Assembly: GCF_019393635.1 (NCBI RefSeq) | Contig: NC_057864.1 | Location: 478,596,617 to 478,660,616, forward strand | DNA from: Dromiciops gliroides | Taxonomy: Eukaryota > Chordata > Mammalia > Microbiotheria > Microbiotheriidae | DNA: 64,000 nucleotides | Direction of reading: 5' to 3' | Shown here: in pieces, positions 1 through 12,045 of the stretch | Layout: each line of letters opens with the position of its first letter | How positions within the stretch are numbered: position 1 is the first letter of the stretch | Notes under the pieces: generated by a model | What the model was told of the DNA's origin: nothing | What the model saw: the letters and a program-made list of their open reading frames with translations, nothing else | Database searches by the model: none | Translations under genes and position numbers: made by a program

Positions 1-22
1 CCAAGAAAGGGCTGTACTAGAT

Positions 23-202
23 CAAAGCTTCTTAAACTGTGGGTCTTGACCCCATAGAGGGTCATGTAACTGAATATGGGGATTGTGAAAAATTCAGCAA
101 CCGTAAAAGATTATGGATACCTACGTTATATACCTACCTGCAACTCTGTAAAAATTTCTCAGGCTAAAAGGGGTCATTGGGGGAAAAATTTAAGAAGCCC
201 TC
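23..202. mobile_element. hAT-like palindromic DNA transposon remnant
   Basis: The ends are inverted (GCTTCTTAAACTGTGGGTC against GGGCTTCTTAAATTTTTCCC read from the other end). The interior is partly palindromic. A second copy lies at 37735-37894. CTAGA-containing flanks (CTAGAT and TCTAGAC) recall the NTCTAGAN target of Charlie-type hAT elements, though the two flanks are not identical. Confidence 0.55.
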
Positions 203-267
203 GTCTAGACGACCTTCGAAGTCCTTTCCAGCCCATAGATCTTGGGATTCTAGGATTCTAAGCCACC

Positions 268-905
268 ACTGAGTCTAATCCTTCCATTTTCCAGATAAGG
301 AAACTGAGTCCCAAAGAAAGCTAATTGACTTGTCCAAGGTTACACAGTGTATTGGTGGCAAAGCATCTATCCCTGATTTGCTGAGTTTTGGCCCAGTATT
401 TTTTCCAGGAGGAAATGGGAGATAATTCAAGTCACGGGACCAAATACCATTAATGCTACATATCTAGAAGACACAGTGTTGTACCATGGAACGAATGTTG
501 CTATTTACTTACCTGTGTGACCTTGAGTAAGTCACCTAATTTTCCAGACCTCAGTTTCCTCATCTATAAAATGAAGGGCTTGGACCCAATGTTCTCTAAG
601 GTCCCTTGTGGTTCTAAATCTATGATCCCCTCATAAGTTTTATGGGGCTAGTTGAGAAAATATTTCTATTTTGGTCATTTAAGATCCCATATGCTGGTAT
701 TATCTTTAATTTAGGATTATAGGAGAAAGAAGACAGGCTCTGGTGCCATAGGGCCTGGGTTCAAATCCCACCACTGGCACTTATTTATGTGATTTGAGGC
801 AAATCACAGTGACTGACTCCCTGGGCCTCAGTTTCCTTATCTGTAAAATGAGGAAGTCACCTTTGGTGGCTTCTAAATTCTTCCTTCCAGCCTCAGATCT
901 ATCGA
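268..905. repeat. Three MIR fragments
   Basis: 268-400 reads as a minus-strand MIR core (CAGATAAGGAAACTGAG). 495-632 and 735-905 read on the plus strand (CCTCAGTTTCC TCATCTATAAAATGA and equivalents). All are ancient and truncated; no gene signal lies between them. Confidence 0.7.
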
Positions 906-1019
906 GGATCAGGTCACTACGAAAGGAGCCCCATTCCCAGAACCAGCTGAAAAGAAAATGATACTGGACAGAATTCAAATATTCTAAAGTAGTCGAGGAG
1001 TATTGGAAACAAGGGGCAT

Positions 1020-1170
1020 TTATCAGATTGCTCGCCTTCTCGACGAAGGGGGAGGGGAGAGATGATGGAACAGGATTTAGAACTCAAAATTGTAAGAACA
1101 ACAAAACAAAGGTTAAAAATGGTTTTTACTTGTAATGAAGAAAAAATAAAATATTAAAAATCCGAACCAA
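1020..1170 (+). mobile_element. L1 3' end fragment
   Basis: The order GGGGGAGGGGAGAG, AGAACTCAAAATTGTAAG, TTTTTACTTGTAATG, AATAAAATATTAAAAA is the 3' terminus of marsupial L1 as it recurs in this window (55640-55910 and, inverted, 59630-59765). Confidence 0.65.
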
Positions 1171-1185
1171 AAAAAGGTTCTGAGA

Positions 1186-1335
1186 TGCAGAGTTGGAAGA
1201 GAGCTCAGAGAGTTTCTCATCCAACCTCCTCATTTTATAGATAAGGAAACCGAGGCCCGGGGAAGTGGTGCGATTTGTCCAGGGTTCCATGGGCACCAAC
1301 TGTCAGAGGTTGGATTTGAACCTGGGACTTGACTC
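1186..1335 (-). repeat. MIR fragment
   Basis: Minus-strand MIR core and L2-like tail: CCTCATTTTATAGATAAGG, AAACCGAGGCCC, GGATTTGAACCTGGG. Confidence 0.65.
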
Positions 1336-1930
1336 TGGGGCCAGCTCTTTCCACCATACCATGAAGAGTATTCTTATCCATTTGGAGATTTGATTTGAGG
1401 GGTTCTTCCACTTTAAGGGCTGATGCCTGGAAGTCTGGGATGAGAATCTGCATCCTTTACTTTAAAACTGTGACTTCTGGGAGTCAGTATTATACATGTA
1501 GAGAAAATTGTGATGGGTGAGGTGTCAGCTCCTCTTCACCAAAGACGTGGGTCCCATGAACACAGTCTTTGGTTCTATATCCAACTTGGTGTTTGAGGGT
1601 GATTGGTATCCCTCTGGCTGGGTTTTTGCAGCCATCTTAGCATAGATGCCTTGAGGATCAAGGAGTGACCTTCATAGGTGACTTTGTAAAGTGACCTTTG
1701 GCACTCAACTCTGGGTAGCTGAGACAAAGATTCACTGAACAGTCATATCTAAATATGAATTTGGTGGGATGGGGGTTCCATGGGCACTGTGCTACCAATA
1801 GGCCCATTCTCCCCAAAGGCCTGTGTGAAGAATGAGCCCATCCTTCCCAGAGACTGAGATAGAGGAAAGTGTGTCCCTTAATGTGTTGGGGGAAGGGAAA
1901 TGTGTGTATGTTTGTCCTCCTGGTATCTTT

Positions 1931-2125
1931 TTTTTTTTTTTTTTAGTGAGGCAATTGGGGTTAAGTGACTTGCCGGGGGTCACACAGCTAGTAAGTGTTA
2001 AGTGTCTGAGGCCGCATTTGAACTCAGGTCCTCCTGACTCCAGGGCCGGTGTTCTATCCACTGCACCACCTAGCTGCCCCCAAGGATATAGTCTTAAGGA
2101 GAAAACTGTGCCATCTAGCTGCCCC
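1931..2125 (-). mobile_element. WSINE-type SINE with a duplicated 5' head
   Basis: A full SINE (1931-2080, T-run on the left) is followed by a 25-bp spacer and a second copy of the 20-nt SINE head (2106-2125). A perfect 18-bp TSD, TGTCCTCCTGGTATCTTT (1913-1930 and 2126-2143), brackets the whole unit, so it inserted once as a composite. Confidence 0.88.
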
Positions 2126-2456
2126 TGTCCTCCTGGTATCTTTGAAGTAAACATCCCTTTTTAAAAAGCTAATTGATGCTAAATGCTAAAAAAGGGAACT
2201 AGGGCGCTACTCACTGGTGGAGGGAGCACAGCTGGTGGGGGCTCAGAGCCAACAGCAGTAAAGAAATTGTCCACTCCATGTCCAAGGGGACAATGTAGCC
2301 AGCCTTGTTCTGGGAGAATGGTTAAGAGTACACTCATTACACTCTCCATTGCCTTTTCCACTTTCACGCTGCACATCAAAGCCCCTGATCCCTGGGGCTG
2401 TTTCCCTAGCAGTGGGAATCTCTTGAAAGTTCTGAAGACTTAGCTGGAGTATATGA

Positions 2457-2457
<1 letters not shown>

Positions 2458-2523
<66 letters not shown>

Positions 2524-2533
2524 TACATATATA

Positions 2534-2584
<51 letters not shown>
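2458..2584. repeat. (TG)n(TA)n compound microsatellite
   Basis: About 127 bp of TG, TA, CA and TA runs with internal dyad symmetry. Confidence 0.97.
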
Positions 2585-2587
<3 letters not shown>

Positions 2588-3394
2588 CCTGGGGGAGAGG
2601 GTTCTTGGGGAAATAGGACTACCACCTACATAATAGATTGTTACATTTTTTCTTTTTACCCCAACCCCGGGATGTTGGTGGTTGGGACAGACACGACCTC
2701 AGTTCTCCAGGCTTACATTTTGCTTAGTGCAAAGGAAATTCATAAATATCTTTGGCCTTTTCATGTAAGAGCCTCTGAATGCTTTGTACACAAACACCTA
2801 ATTATGGGGCATAGCACTTTATGAAATGGGGAAGTCGTCTTATGCCAATTTTATAGACCAGTAAAAAACACAGGGAAGTTAAAGTCCTTGTCTGACATAA
2901 TTTGGGGCTCGAGTTGGAACCCAAGAGCCCTCACTCCAGCCAGCCCAGGTTGGTCATTATTCAAACAGGGGACATCCACGGGCCTGACTCTAGAATTATG
3001 CATTAGCTCTACTCTGAGATGGAAATAGGACCGGGCAGGGGGGATGTACCACCTCTCCACTCGAAGGGACGCAACACATTTTCATTGCTGAGATTTACAT
3101 CGCTCTTTATTCATGAAATCAGGAGCAGCTGCTATGTTGCTGTATTCCCGAGCTGGGTAGAAAAGGCAATGTGGGAAAAGAGCAGACACGTTAGGCAAAC
3201 TCCATCTGCCCCTTGCGTCTATCACTTTCCTCCCCTCCAGAGAAGATACAGTGGGGTTACCAGATGTCATCGCTTGCTTGGGACCATCCCAGAATTTAAG
3301 ATACTAGGACAAGAAAACCAGGCAAACTCTCCCACCCCCAAACAAGGCCACACCTCTTCACTGTCTAGTAGCTGTACAAAGTTTGAAAAGAGGG

Positions 3395-3770
3395 ATCAAA
3401 GTGTTGTGGAAAGGAGATGGGTTTGGGGACAGGTCACCACTGTGTCATTTACTAGCTGGGGGACTTTGTCACCGAACTTTCTGGACTCGGTTTCCTCATT
3501 TGTAAAATGGGATGGTTAGATTGGATAGTCTCTGTCATTGTTAATGATCTTATGATTGTAAGTCCGCTTGGGGTCTCTGTTTTCTCATCAATTAATCAAT
3601 CAAACCAGTAAACCTGTGCTGAGCCAGGATTCAAACTCAGTTCTGACCATGTCACAATTCTACTCAATAAACTCCAATGACTCTCTGTTGACTTTAGATC
3701 AAATGTAAACTCTCCTGCTTGGAGTGAGTCTTCCTGATTCTAGGTGCAGTGCTCTATCCACTTGTATGAT
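3395..3770 (+). repeat. MIR fragment and L2-like fragment
   Basis: 3400-3556 is a plus-strand MIR (TTTCCTCATTTGTAAAATGG). 3635-3725 (TGACCATGTCACAATTC, AATAAACTCCAATGACTC) follows the L2 3' pattern seen more fully at 31310-31970. Confidence 0.55.
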
Positions 3771-4144
3771 CATATGACCTCTCAGAGACTCAGTTTCTTC
3801 ATCCATCCATCCATCCATCCATCAATTAACAAGTTTTTACTAATTGTCTGCTAGGTGGCAAAGGGCTTTAAATGCCAAACAGGGGAGGCAGACAAAAATG
3901 AAAAACAATAACAACACCACCACCGCTTTATGATTCCCAGTCCAATAGGGTCTTTCCATACCATACGTTCCCCTTACCTCCACACCCCCCTCAAAAAAAA
4001 ATCCAGCCCAGTAGACTATAAGCTTCTTGAAGGCAGGAAGTATTTCATTTGTGTGATGTGAGAGGGATGCACAATTTAAGAAAAAGCTTTTGCAATTGAT
4101 GAAAATAGGTGAAATAAATGCCTTAATGTTCCATTCTAAGGTTT

Positions 4145-4590
4145 GATCAGTAAGGGCCAGAGTCCTGGTCCTCGCCCAGAATTTACCACTGACTCACTCC
4201 ATACCATTTCCTATCCCTGGCCTTCTGTTTTCTCATTTTTTAAATTGGGGGATTTGATATTCTCTAAGGGTCCTTCCTGTACTGTCATTCTATGTATCTA
4301 TGAGTCTATGGATTGGAAGGACCTTCACACCATTACTAGGAATGAGTTTGATTTTTTTTTAAATGGTGGCTTGTTCATTGGGAAATGTCTGGACAACCTA
4401 ATGCATATAAAAGCCATGCTGTTGTGGCATGGCAGAAAGAGAGTCTGCTTTGGAGTCAGCAACAGTTCAAGTCCTGCCTTCTCTGACACATACCAACTCT
4501 GTGACCCTAGACAAGTCACTTTTGCTTGTCTCCAAAACCGATGCTACTCATCAAATGGATCGATTGTCAAGAAAGTGCAGCTCTGTGTCC
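4145..4590 (+). repeat. Two MIR fragments
   Basis: 4145-4300 (TTCTGTTTTCTCATTTTTTAA, GGTCCTTCCTG) and 4412-4560 (GGCATGGCAGAAAGAGAGTC, CTGTGACCCTAGACAAGTC) follow MIR order on the plus strand. Confidence 0.55.
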
Positions 4591-4664
4591 AGCAAAGGGA
4601 ATTTCCTCATTAGTTTTCTCCAGAGATGAAATCACAAATCTAATTTTTGAAAACCAATGTTCCG

Positions 4665-5040
4665 TTAAGAAAAGACAGATATGAGTCATTCAGAGAAACA
4701 TGGGAAGACTTGTAGGAAGTGATTCAGAGTGAAGAAAGCAGAACCACAAGAAGATGATGGGCGATGACTCCAATCACGTCAGCAAGAGCAACAGGAAAAA
4801 TGGGCAAATTGCTGGACCTTCATGAGCTCCTGGAGAAATGAGAGGGAGACAAACACACCTCATCCTTTCATTGGAGAGCCGGGGACTGTGCTTATGGGGT
4901 CTGGTCCATACAACCTGCCTCATGTGATGGCTCTGGCCTTAGCCTGTACTGAGGAATTTTCCTTTGGTATCACTGGTGGAGGGAAGTGTGTGCATAAAGG
5001 GGAAATGGGGAAATGACTTTTGTGCAAACTAAAGACAGCA
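4665..5040 (+). mobile_element. L1 3' region fragment
   Basis: GATATGAGTCATTCAGAGA, AACATGGGAAGACTTGTAGG, GAGTGAAGAAAGCAGAACC is the sense-strand 3' UTR text of marsupial L1 (compare 58550-58960). Confidence 0.55.
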
Positions 5041-5137
5041 AGAAAACTTTTTTTTTAAAGGCTGAGCTCACATTTCAGTCAGGATTACAGTTAGGCATTT
5101 AATCAGCTGCATGGTCCCATCCTTAAGCCTTAGTGTT

Positions 5138-5265
5138 AAGCACCAGCCCTAGATTCAGGAGGACCTGAGTTCAAATCTGGCCTCAGACACTTGACACTTA
5201 CTAGCTGTGTGACCCTGGGCAAGCCACTTAACCCTCATTGCCCCGAAAAAAAAAAAAAAAAAAAA
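5138..5265 (+). mobile_element. WSINE-type SINE, 5' truncated
   Basis: Starts inside the head at AAGCACCAGCCC and ends in about 20 A. TSD AAGCCTTAGTGTT at 5125-5137 and 5266-5278. Confidence 0.88.
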
Positions 5266-5909
5266 AAGCCTTAGTGTTTCCTTAGACCTTGTAAAAGTAG
5301 AAGTGTACTCTGCGCCTCTCCAAGGAGGGACCTAATCAACAGCTTTCCTGGGGAAAAAAGTCTCCTCTGCTTCCTTTGGACTCCCCCTACTCTGCTCCAG
5401 CCTGTGTCAGAGCTTCTGACAAAAATGGGATAGATGGACAGCCTGGCCTGCATTCCAAAGTCCTAGGAGGGGTGAGATGGGAAGGTTTCTCCTCTAGGAC
5501 AAGGGAGGACCTGAGAGCTGACAGAAGATTGCCCTGAGTCCAGAGCAGCATTTTCCTCCTGGGAGATCAGTTACAATCATCAAATGGACCTTTTCTTGCT
5601 GTTGGCTCCATGGCGGTCATGCAGTACCTGGACCCTTCCCATCATTCCTGCCCCCAGATGGAAGAAGAAAAGGGAATCCCAGGGATAAAAAGGAATTTCT
5701 GCACAAAACCAGAGGTTGCTACACAAAGCTGAGGGGTGGCCTTTAGAAGGGGGAGTGGGGAACACCAACAGCCATAGACTCACTGGTCCAGAGCTGGGAG
5801 GGGTCTCAGAGGCCAGGGAGTCCAGTTCCTAATTTTATAGATCAATTACCCAGCTCTCAGCCTATCTAGGGGCCCAGCTGGGATCTCAGAAAGTGAGAAA
5901 TTCACTTTT

Positions 5910-6054
5910 TTTTTTTTTGAGAGGCAATGGGGGTTAAGTGACTTGCCCAGGGTCACACAGCTAGTAAGTGTTAAGTGTCTGAGGCCAGATTTGAACTCAG
6001 GTACTCCTGACTCCAGGGCTGGTACTTTATCCACTGTGCCACCTAGCTGCCCCA
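5910..6054 (-). mobile_element. WSINE-type SINE
   Basis: Full SINE, T-run on the left, head CTAGCTGCCCC at the right. TSD AGAAATTCACTTTT at 5896-5909 and 6055-6068. Confidence 0.92.
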
Positions 6055-6579
6055 AGAAATTCACTTTTAATGACGAGAGGGCGGCCTATCTTCTTGCAAC
6101 CTGGGTGTGCTCCAGGTAGCAGAGTCTTTTCTCCAGAGTCACCTGGTAAGAAGAGAAAAGTCCCAAGTGAATATGGCAGGAAGAAGTCTCTGATTCTGTT
6201 ACCCCAGGACCCCCTTTTGGGGCTCCTATAGGTCTCTCCACCTCTATCCGGCCCTCCGTATGAAAGCCCAGAATTATCTTAGAGCCCTTGGTTTTATCTT
6301 AAAGGCTTTGATTTTAATCAAAGTGAGGAAAGTTAGTTATTATTTTGTCCTGATGTCGGCTTATGATGGTCCTGTGGACTCATGATAAGGAGGCTGGCTA
6401 ATAGCATAGGATACAAGAGGAGAGACTCCCTGGCCTCGGAGTCAGGACCTAGCTCTGCCATAGACTAGTTGTGTGACTTTGAGCAAAGGGTTTGATCTCT
6501 TAGCTTCCTAGCTAATAAAATGAGGATGTGAGGAGGCACGGCAGATGGAGCGTTGGGCTGGGGTCAGGAAGTTGTTAGT

Positions 6580-6811
6580 TGTTGTTCAGTTGTTTTTAAG
6601 TCATGTCCAACTCTATGTTACCCCATTTGGGGTTTTCTTGGCCATTTCCTTCTCCAACTCATTTTACAGATGAGGAAACTGAGGCAAACAGGGTGAAATG
6701 ACTTGCCCAGGCTCACATAGCTAAGAAGCATCTGAGGCCAGATTTGAACTCAGGAAGATGGGTCTTCCTGATTCCAGGCCTGGCACTTTATGCACTATGT
6801 GCCCCCTAGAA
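6580..6811 (-). mobile_element. Mar1-type CORE-SINE
   Basis: Minus-strand order: GTTGTTCAGTTG tail, CCATTTGGGGTTTTCTTGG, CATTTTACAGATGAGGAAAC, SINE head remnant at 6800. This is the longer marsupial SINE class with a 3' tail, seen seven times here. Confidence 0.75.
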
Positions 6812-6821
6812 CCGCCGGTCA

Positions 6822-6885
6822 GGGCAACGTGGTGATGTCATTGGCCCTCTTTGAGTTCAAAGGATGAACAACCTAAGGACAAGGT
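6822..6885 (+). mobile_element. RTE-derived SINE 3' end
   Basis: GTGATGTCATTGGCCCTCTT then AAAGGATGAACAACC is the 3' end of a marsupial SINE whose inverse appears at 16246-16345 (CTTGAAGAGGACCATGACATC). Confidence 0.5.
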
Positions 6886-7097
6886 AACAATTTTTTGGAG
6901 GGGTGCACTAGAAGCTGGGGGAGTGAGAAGATGAGAATTCGGAGAACTGGGGAAGGAGCCAAGAAGAGGAAGGGAAAAGAAAAGGAGAGAAGAGAGGGAA
7001 ATACATGGAGAAGGAAAGAAGAGAAGGAGAGGGGAGAGAGGAGAGGGGAGAGGGAAACCTTAGAGATTCTCTGGTCCAAGTTTATCATTTTACATGT

Positions 7098-7120
<23 letters not shown>

Positions 7121-7129
<9 letters not shown>

Positions 7130-7230
7130 GTGTCCCAAAAGTCTTAAGCATTTACAAAGGTTTGATAGCTAGTAAAAAAACAAAAAAAAAACCCTTAAAA
7201 CTGCACTAAGACTTTTGGGACAGTCTGTGT
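7121..7230. mobile_element. Mariner-type MITE
   Basis: Perfect 16-bp inverted repeats TGTCCCAAAAGTCTTA (7131-7146) and TAAGACTTTTGGGACA (7207-7222) enclose about 60 bp with no coding capacity. An (ACAG)n run abuts the left end. Confidence 0.8.
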
Positions 7231-7234
7231 AAAA

Positions 7235-7625
7235 CCTCCGTTGAGGGCTTCCTATATGCCAAGCACTGTGCTGCACTCTGGAGATACAAATACAAAGACA
7301 GTCCCTTGTCTTTTAGGAGCTTATGTTCTTAAAAATTTTTTTTAATGAATAAAAATCTCTTTTCTGTCCCTCTGACCCAACCTTCCCACCACTGGGGAAA
7401 ACATGACCCTTGCAGCAAGTATGCACAGTCAAGACAGACACATTTAAATATTCTCCCACTGTCTAAGTCCGAGATGTCTTGTTCTGAACTATGAGCAAGC
7501 ATTTGTGTTCCGATGAGAGAAGAACACACAGTAGAGGCATCTGGCAAGGGGCGAAGGGGAAAGAAGCAGCAATGGGTGGAAAAGGAGGCTAGCAAGTGAT
7601 GTCTTTGAGTCTGTTCAGAGTCCAG
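7235..7625 (-). mobile_element. Interspersed-repeat module and L1 3' fragment
   Basis: 7240-7325 carries the recurrent 'CCTATATGCCAAGCACTGTGC' module. 7330-7460 (TTAATGAATAAAAATCTC, GCACAGTCAAGACAGACAC) resembles the antisense L1 3' UTR at 43850-44100. Both are diverged. Confidence 0.45.
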
Positions 7626-9050
7626 AGTCGAGTCCAGAGTCCAAGGTTCGGGTGTTAGGCTGAGGGAAGGACATGGGGATAGAGGCCAGAGGGACGCCGG
7701 CATGTTCTGGAAGTGGTCATTGGGAAGATGGGAAAACAGGGGGCAGATTGGATAAGAGGAGATAAGGGGAAAGAGGAGATGAGAGCCCTTAAGAGGAGAG
7801 GCAAGGAGGAGGGAGACTTCTGAGAGCCTTGGTGGGGTGGGATGAAAGGGGCAACAACATCTGTGGGCACACTCAAACATTCTCTTCTGCCCACACATCC
7901 CTATGCCTCCCACCTTGGCACTGCCTCCAGCTCAGTTAGAGACTCTGAGTCGGGCTTGAGGCCACTGGGGTTTTGACTCAGGTACTGGCATCCCCAGGGG
8001 CATGTTTCCTCTCTCAAGCCATTCCACTGCTCAGGGAAGAGAAGGAAGACTCTAGGTCTGCACTGAGATAAGGAGTAGATGGGGTGTGTTGGTAGGAGAG
8101 GCGTGACTCCTGCAGACCAGGCACAGCCCTTAGCAGAGAGGCAGCGCAGCCTGGGCATGGGTAATGGGCATGGCTGCCATCTCTCAGCCTGTCTTCCACC
8201 TGCTGAGAAGGGGCCCTTCAAGGACTCCACTTAGGAAAGGGGGTCCATATTTCTCTAGACCCTTTTCCACCTGAAGAGAGGGGCACTGGAGGATCCGCAG
8301 CCTTCTGAGAACAGGACCCAGTACACTCCATTGTGAGAGATATGCTTCTCTGCACCATGTTGAGTCTTTGGGGGAGGGCAATGCAGCTCCCTGTGGTCCT
8401 GGGAAGACCAGTGGTCCTGGAAACTGTGCCTCATACCATCACCTCCTCCCTGCCCCGCTGTGAGTTTGCCCCAGGTGTCAGAATCCCTAGTCACGATTCT
8501 GCAGAGACTCATTCATCCCATGTGCAGCACGTGTCCAGTCGGCTCTCCATCTCAGAACACTCTCTTTGATCCAGGCTGTCCCGACGGATGCTGGACATTA
8601 GCTCTTGGGTGGGTAGGAGGGTAATGCCCCATTCCAGCCTTGAAAGTTCTCTTTTTTTCTAGCTTGGCTTATTGTTGTAGCTTCGATCCCAGTGATTTCA
8701 GCACAGATGCCTCCCTCGTCAGCCCAATGCTAAAAAGATACAGTAAGTGAAAATTTTGCCATATGTCAGTACACATGTTTGAGTTTCCATAAATGCTCAA
8801 TGTGGCTTTTATGGTAATGGAAACAGAAACGTTGGTACCATTTCAAGGGGCTTTAAATCTGAATGTGCAAATGGTTTTTTACAAGATGTGACTAAAGGAA
8901 GGTCCACTGTTGGGGGAGAGGGGTCACCTGCCACCCAGATAGAGCCAGACATTGGTAGCTCGAGGCTTCAAGCTCCTCTTTCTGGACAAAGTATGGATGC
9001 AAATGGAGTCACGTTCCTCCACCTGCCTACCCAGGGGTGATGATGTTTAT
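7626..9050. other. Mostly unassigned sequence, possible conserved segment at 8735-8900
   Basis: No SINE, LINE or LTR pattern is evident over most of this stretch. 8735-8900 is moderately AT-rich and free of simple repeat (for example TCCATAAATGCTCAATGTGG), as seen in conserved non-coding elements. Open frames on the minus strand at 7329-8230 show no recognisable protein. Confidence 0.3.
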
Positions 9051-9499
9051 TGAGAACCTATTAGTTATTAAAAATGTTTATTATCCAAAATAATATTTAG
9101 TATTTCTATCCAAGGTATGGACCAGCACAGTGAACTGGAGGGACAGCTGGCCTTAGAGTCAAGAAGGCAAGAGCTGGAATCCTGTACACTGAGGCTGCTC
9201 AGGTAATAATATTACTGACTACCTGAGAGGCAGTGTGGCATGGTGGATAGGGAGCCAACTTCAGAGCCAGGGAGACCCGGCTTCAAGTCCCACCTCTGAC
9301 ATGTCCTGGCTGTGTTACCCTAAGCCAGTCCTTGCTCTAGACACTCATAAAGGTGAGTATGTCTATAGGAGGTTTCTACATGTGACTGACAAAGTCTGCA
9401 CAGTGCAGAGGAGATACTAATCTGCTCTGGTTGAGGGAGTTCCTCATGCCAGTGAAATCACAGGACCCAGCCTAAATATGGGAGATAGAATGTCAGGGA

Positions 9500-9960
9500 T
9501 GAGGAACAGCAAAGTGGTCATTTGGGTTGGACCAAGGAGTCGGGAAATAAATCCAGATGGCTGGGTAGGACTCGATTGAGGAGGGCTTCAAATGTCCAGC
9601 CCTGGAATTTCTATTTGATCTTTGGGGCACAGCGCCAGGTGCCAAATGAGCAGAACATATTCTCAACCAGATGTGAAGCCCATCTGGATCGGCAGAGAGA
9701 AAGGCCTTTGTGCGAAGAGCTTCCTAGAGAAGGGAAGACAAGTTGAACCCTAGAATCTGAAGAGGAGGACAGCAAAGTGGCAGAGGTAGTGGGTTAGGGA
9801 AAATGGGGGTAAAGGAGCAAGGGCTACTCCTGGGGTGCTGGGGGCCTTGATGTTCACTTAACTGGAACTGAGGATAGGAGATCAGGGAAAGGTGATGTCA
9901 CAAGGACAAGTCGTGGATAGCAAAGGGTCTGGTCCATGCGACACTAGCAGCAGGGGACCC
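9500..9960. repeat. Ancient interspersed repeat, family not assigned
   Basis: The text AGGAACAGCAAAGTGGTCA, GAGGGCTTCAAATG, TTCTATTTGATCTTTGG recurs in order in related blocks at 22205-22560, 26880-27710 and 40655-41440. Confidence 0.5.
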
Positions 9961-10359
9961 AGGAGAAGAAAGGTATAACAGATGATCTCCTTTCTCTCAT
10001 GCTCACTTCTGCTTTTCCTCACTGATGATGCATAGCAACCTTGCAAGGGGACTGATGTGATTCAGCAAGGGTGTGACAGATACTGTGGCATCCACTCAAG
10101 TGCCAAGCAGGAAGGAGGATGGTTTATTATATGCTGTAAATGGTTTAAAGCTCCGAGTTGGCAAGAGTCTATGACCATTTTCTTGGGCAGGTTCAATGCA
10201 TTGGCTCCCAATGTCACTTGATGCTGTTCTCACAGGGACCCGGGCAAGGCTTCTCTTGATATGATCTTGGCGAGGGATCAGGCACCCTCCTTGATCATCT
10301 GATAGCAAGGCCTTATGGGATCACCTGCAGAGCCATTCCCAGCCTCCAAGTAAAACATG

Positions 10360-10850
10360 TCAATACTTTGAGAACTTATTAAGAGAACGTAGCTCCATTG
10401 ATTGGGGAATGATTAAACAAACTGGGATATATGAATGTAACAAGACATTACTGCCCTGTCAGGTCAGATGAATAGAAAGGGTTCAGAGGGGCATGAGAAG
10501 ATTAATGTGAAGATACAATGGGAAATGAGCAGAAACAGGAAAAGAGACATACAGTGACTGAAGGGAGGTAAATGGAAAGAATGCCAATTCAAAGCAATTA
10601 AAGCTGAATGCTGCGAAACTTTAGTGACCAAGTTGGACGCCAAAGAAGGGCATGGGAAGAGATCTCCCTTCCTTATCTGCAAAGGCAGGGAACCATGGGT
10701 GTGCAATATGGCACATGACACTGGTTTTTGTTTTCCTAATTCGATTTTCCCTTCTTTAATCTTTGATATAAGGGATGGCTCTCTGGAAAGGGGAGGTCTG
10801 GGGGACACATTGGGAAATAGACTCAAAATAAAAACAAAAGATAGCAATAA
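10360..10850 (+). mobile_element. L1 3' region fragment
   Basis: CCATTGATTGGGGAATGATT, AAACAAACTGGGATATATG, AATGTAACAAGACATTACTG is the sense counterpart of the antisense L1 text at 45370-45640, diverged. Confidence 0.55.
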
Positions 10851-11118
10851 AATAAAAAAAGAAAGGAATTCTGTTTTTAATGGCTCTGAGGTCTCTGAGT
10901 CAAAGGCCCATCTTGTTAATCATAATATCATTCTGGTGACTCTGTGTGGCTGTCAGTTATGGAATCCAAGTTGGGGATGGTACATGGGGCATCCGGTGGG
11001 CATGAGCAGTTACAGCACATTGCAATGAGGAATTGCCCAGAAAGAGACCTGAAGAAAGTTGCCAGAGATGTGTATGACTGAAAAAAAATGAGGGATGGTT
11101 CTAGAGAGTGAGGGAGAG

Positions 11119-11274
11119 GGAGCAGCTAGGTGGCACAGTGGATAAAGCACAGGCCCTGGACTCAGGAAGACCTGAGTTCAAATCTGGCCTCAGACACTTG
11201 ACACTTACTAGCTGTGTGACCCTGGGCAAGTCACTTAACTCTCATTGCCCCACCACAAAAAGAAAAAGAAAAAA
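11119..11274 (+). mobile_element. WSINE-type SINE
   Basis: Full SINE with A-rich tail. TSD AGAGTGAGGGAGAG at 11105-11118 and 11275-11288. Confidence 0.92.
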
Positions 11275-11864
11275 AGAGTGAGGGAGAGCTGACAGATGAC
11301 CATGTGCTCACAACATCTGGAGGAAGAGATCCCAAACATTGAGTGGGCTTTCCCCCGCACACACACCCATGGAGGATTTATGGGAGGACATGCACCAGAG
11401 TCATACAAGATGGACAGGTAAGAATGGGTTGGATTGCATGGGAAGAGGGAATAGCCATGATGTGTAGTTCACAGATCCACCAAAGTATAAACGTGCCTCA
11501 GTTTCCTCATCTGTATAAGGAGATGGTGAATCTTTGAGGTTCATTACACCTCTGGATCTATGACCCAAGTTTCATGAGGGTGAGTAGTCTTATTGCACTG
11601 ACATGGCAAATCCATCCCTCTGTGGCCAAATTGGGGATGCTGGTCCTTGGGTGAGAGAGATGCCCAATCTGTCCCTGAATCTGCACTCAAAGCAATTCAG
11701 ACTTCAAAGTGAGAGTTGTCAGAACTTGAACTCCAGGGGTGTATCTTCAAAAACCAGGGTCCCCTCTGGAGAACAATGAGGCCAGTGAGGAAGTGCATCT
11801 ATGCACAAATGCAAGGATAATCATTGGAAATAAGACTGAAGAATGGTTGGGAGGCTTGTCTGGA

Positions 11865-12045
11865 CATAGGATCATCAACCTAGAGCTGGAGGTGACCATA
11901 GAAATCATCACCCCTTTATTTTTACAGGTGAGGAAACTAAGGCAGAGTCGTGAAGTGACTGGCTTGGGCTCACACAGGTATGAAATATCAGGGCAGAATC
12001 TGAACCCAGGTCCCCACTCTATCCACTATACCATGCTGCTTCTGT
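11865..12045 (-). repeat. MIR fragment
   Basis: Minus-strand MIR: TTTTTACAGGTGAGGAAAC, GGCTCACACAGG, TCTGAACCCAGGT. Confidence 0.65.

Noticed and set aside
5136..5265. tRNA gene, because the SINEs carry tRNA-like A and B boxes
   Set aside because: B-box-like GGTTCAAATCC motifs occur within SINE heads; no cloverleaf with intact acceptor stem was seen anywhere in the window.
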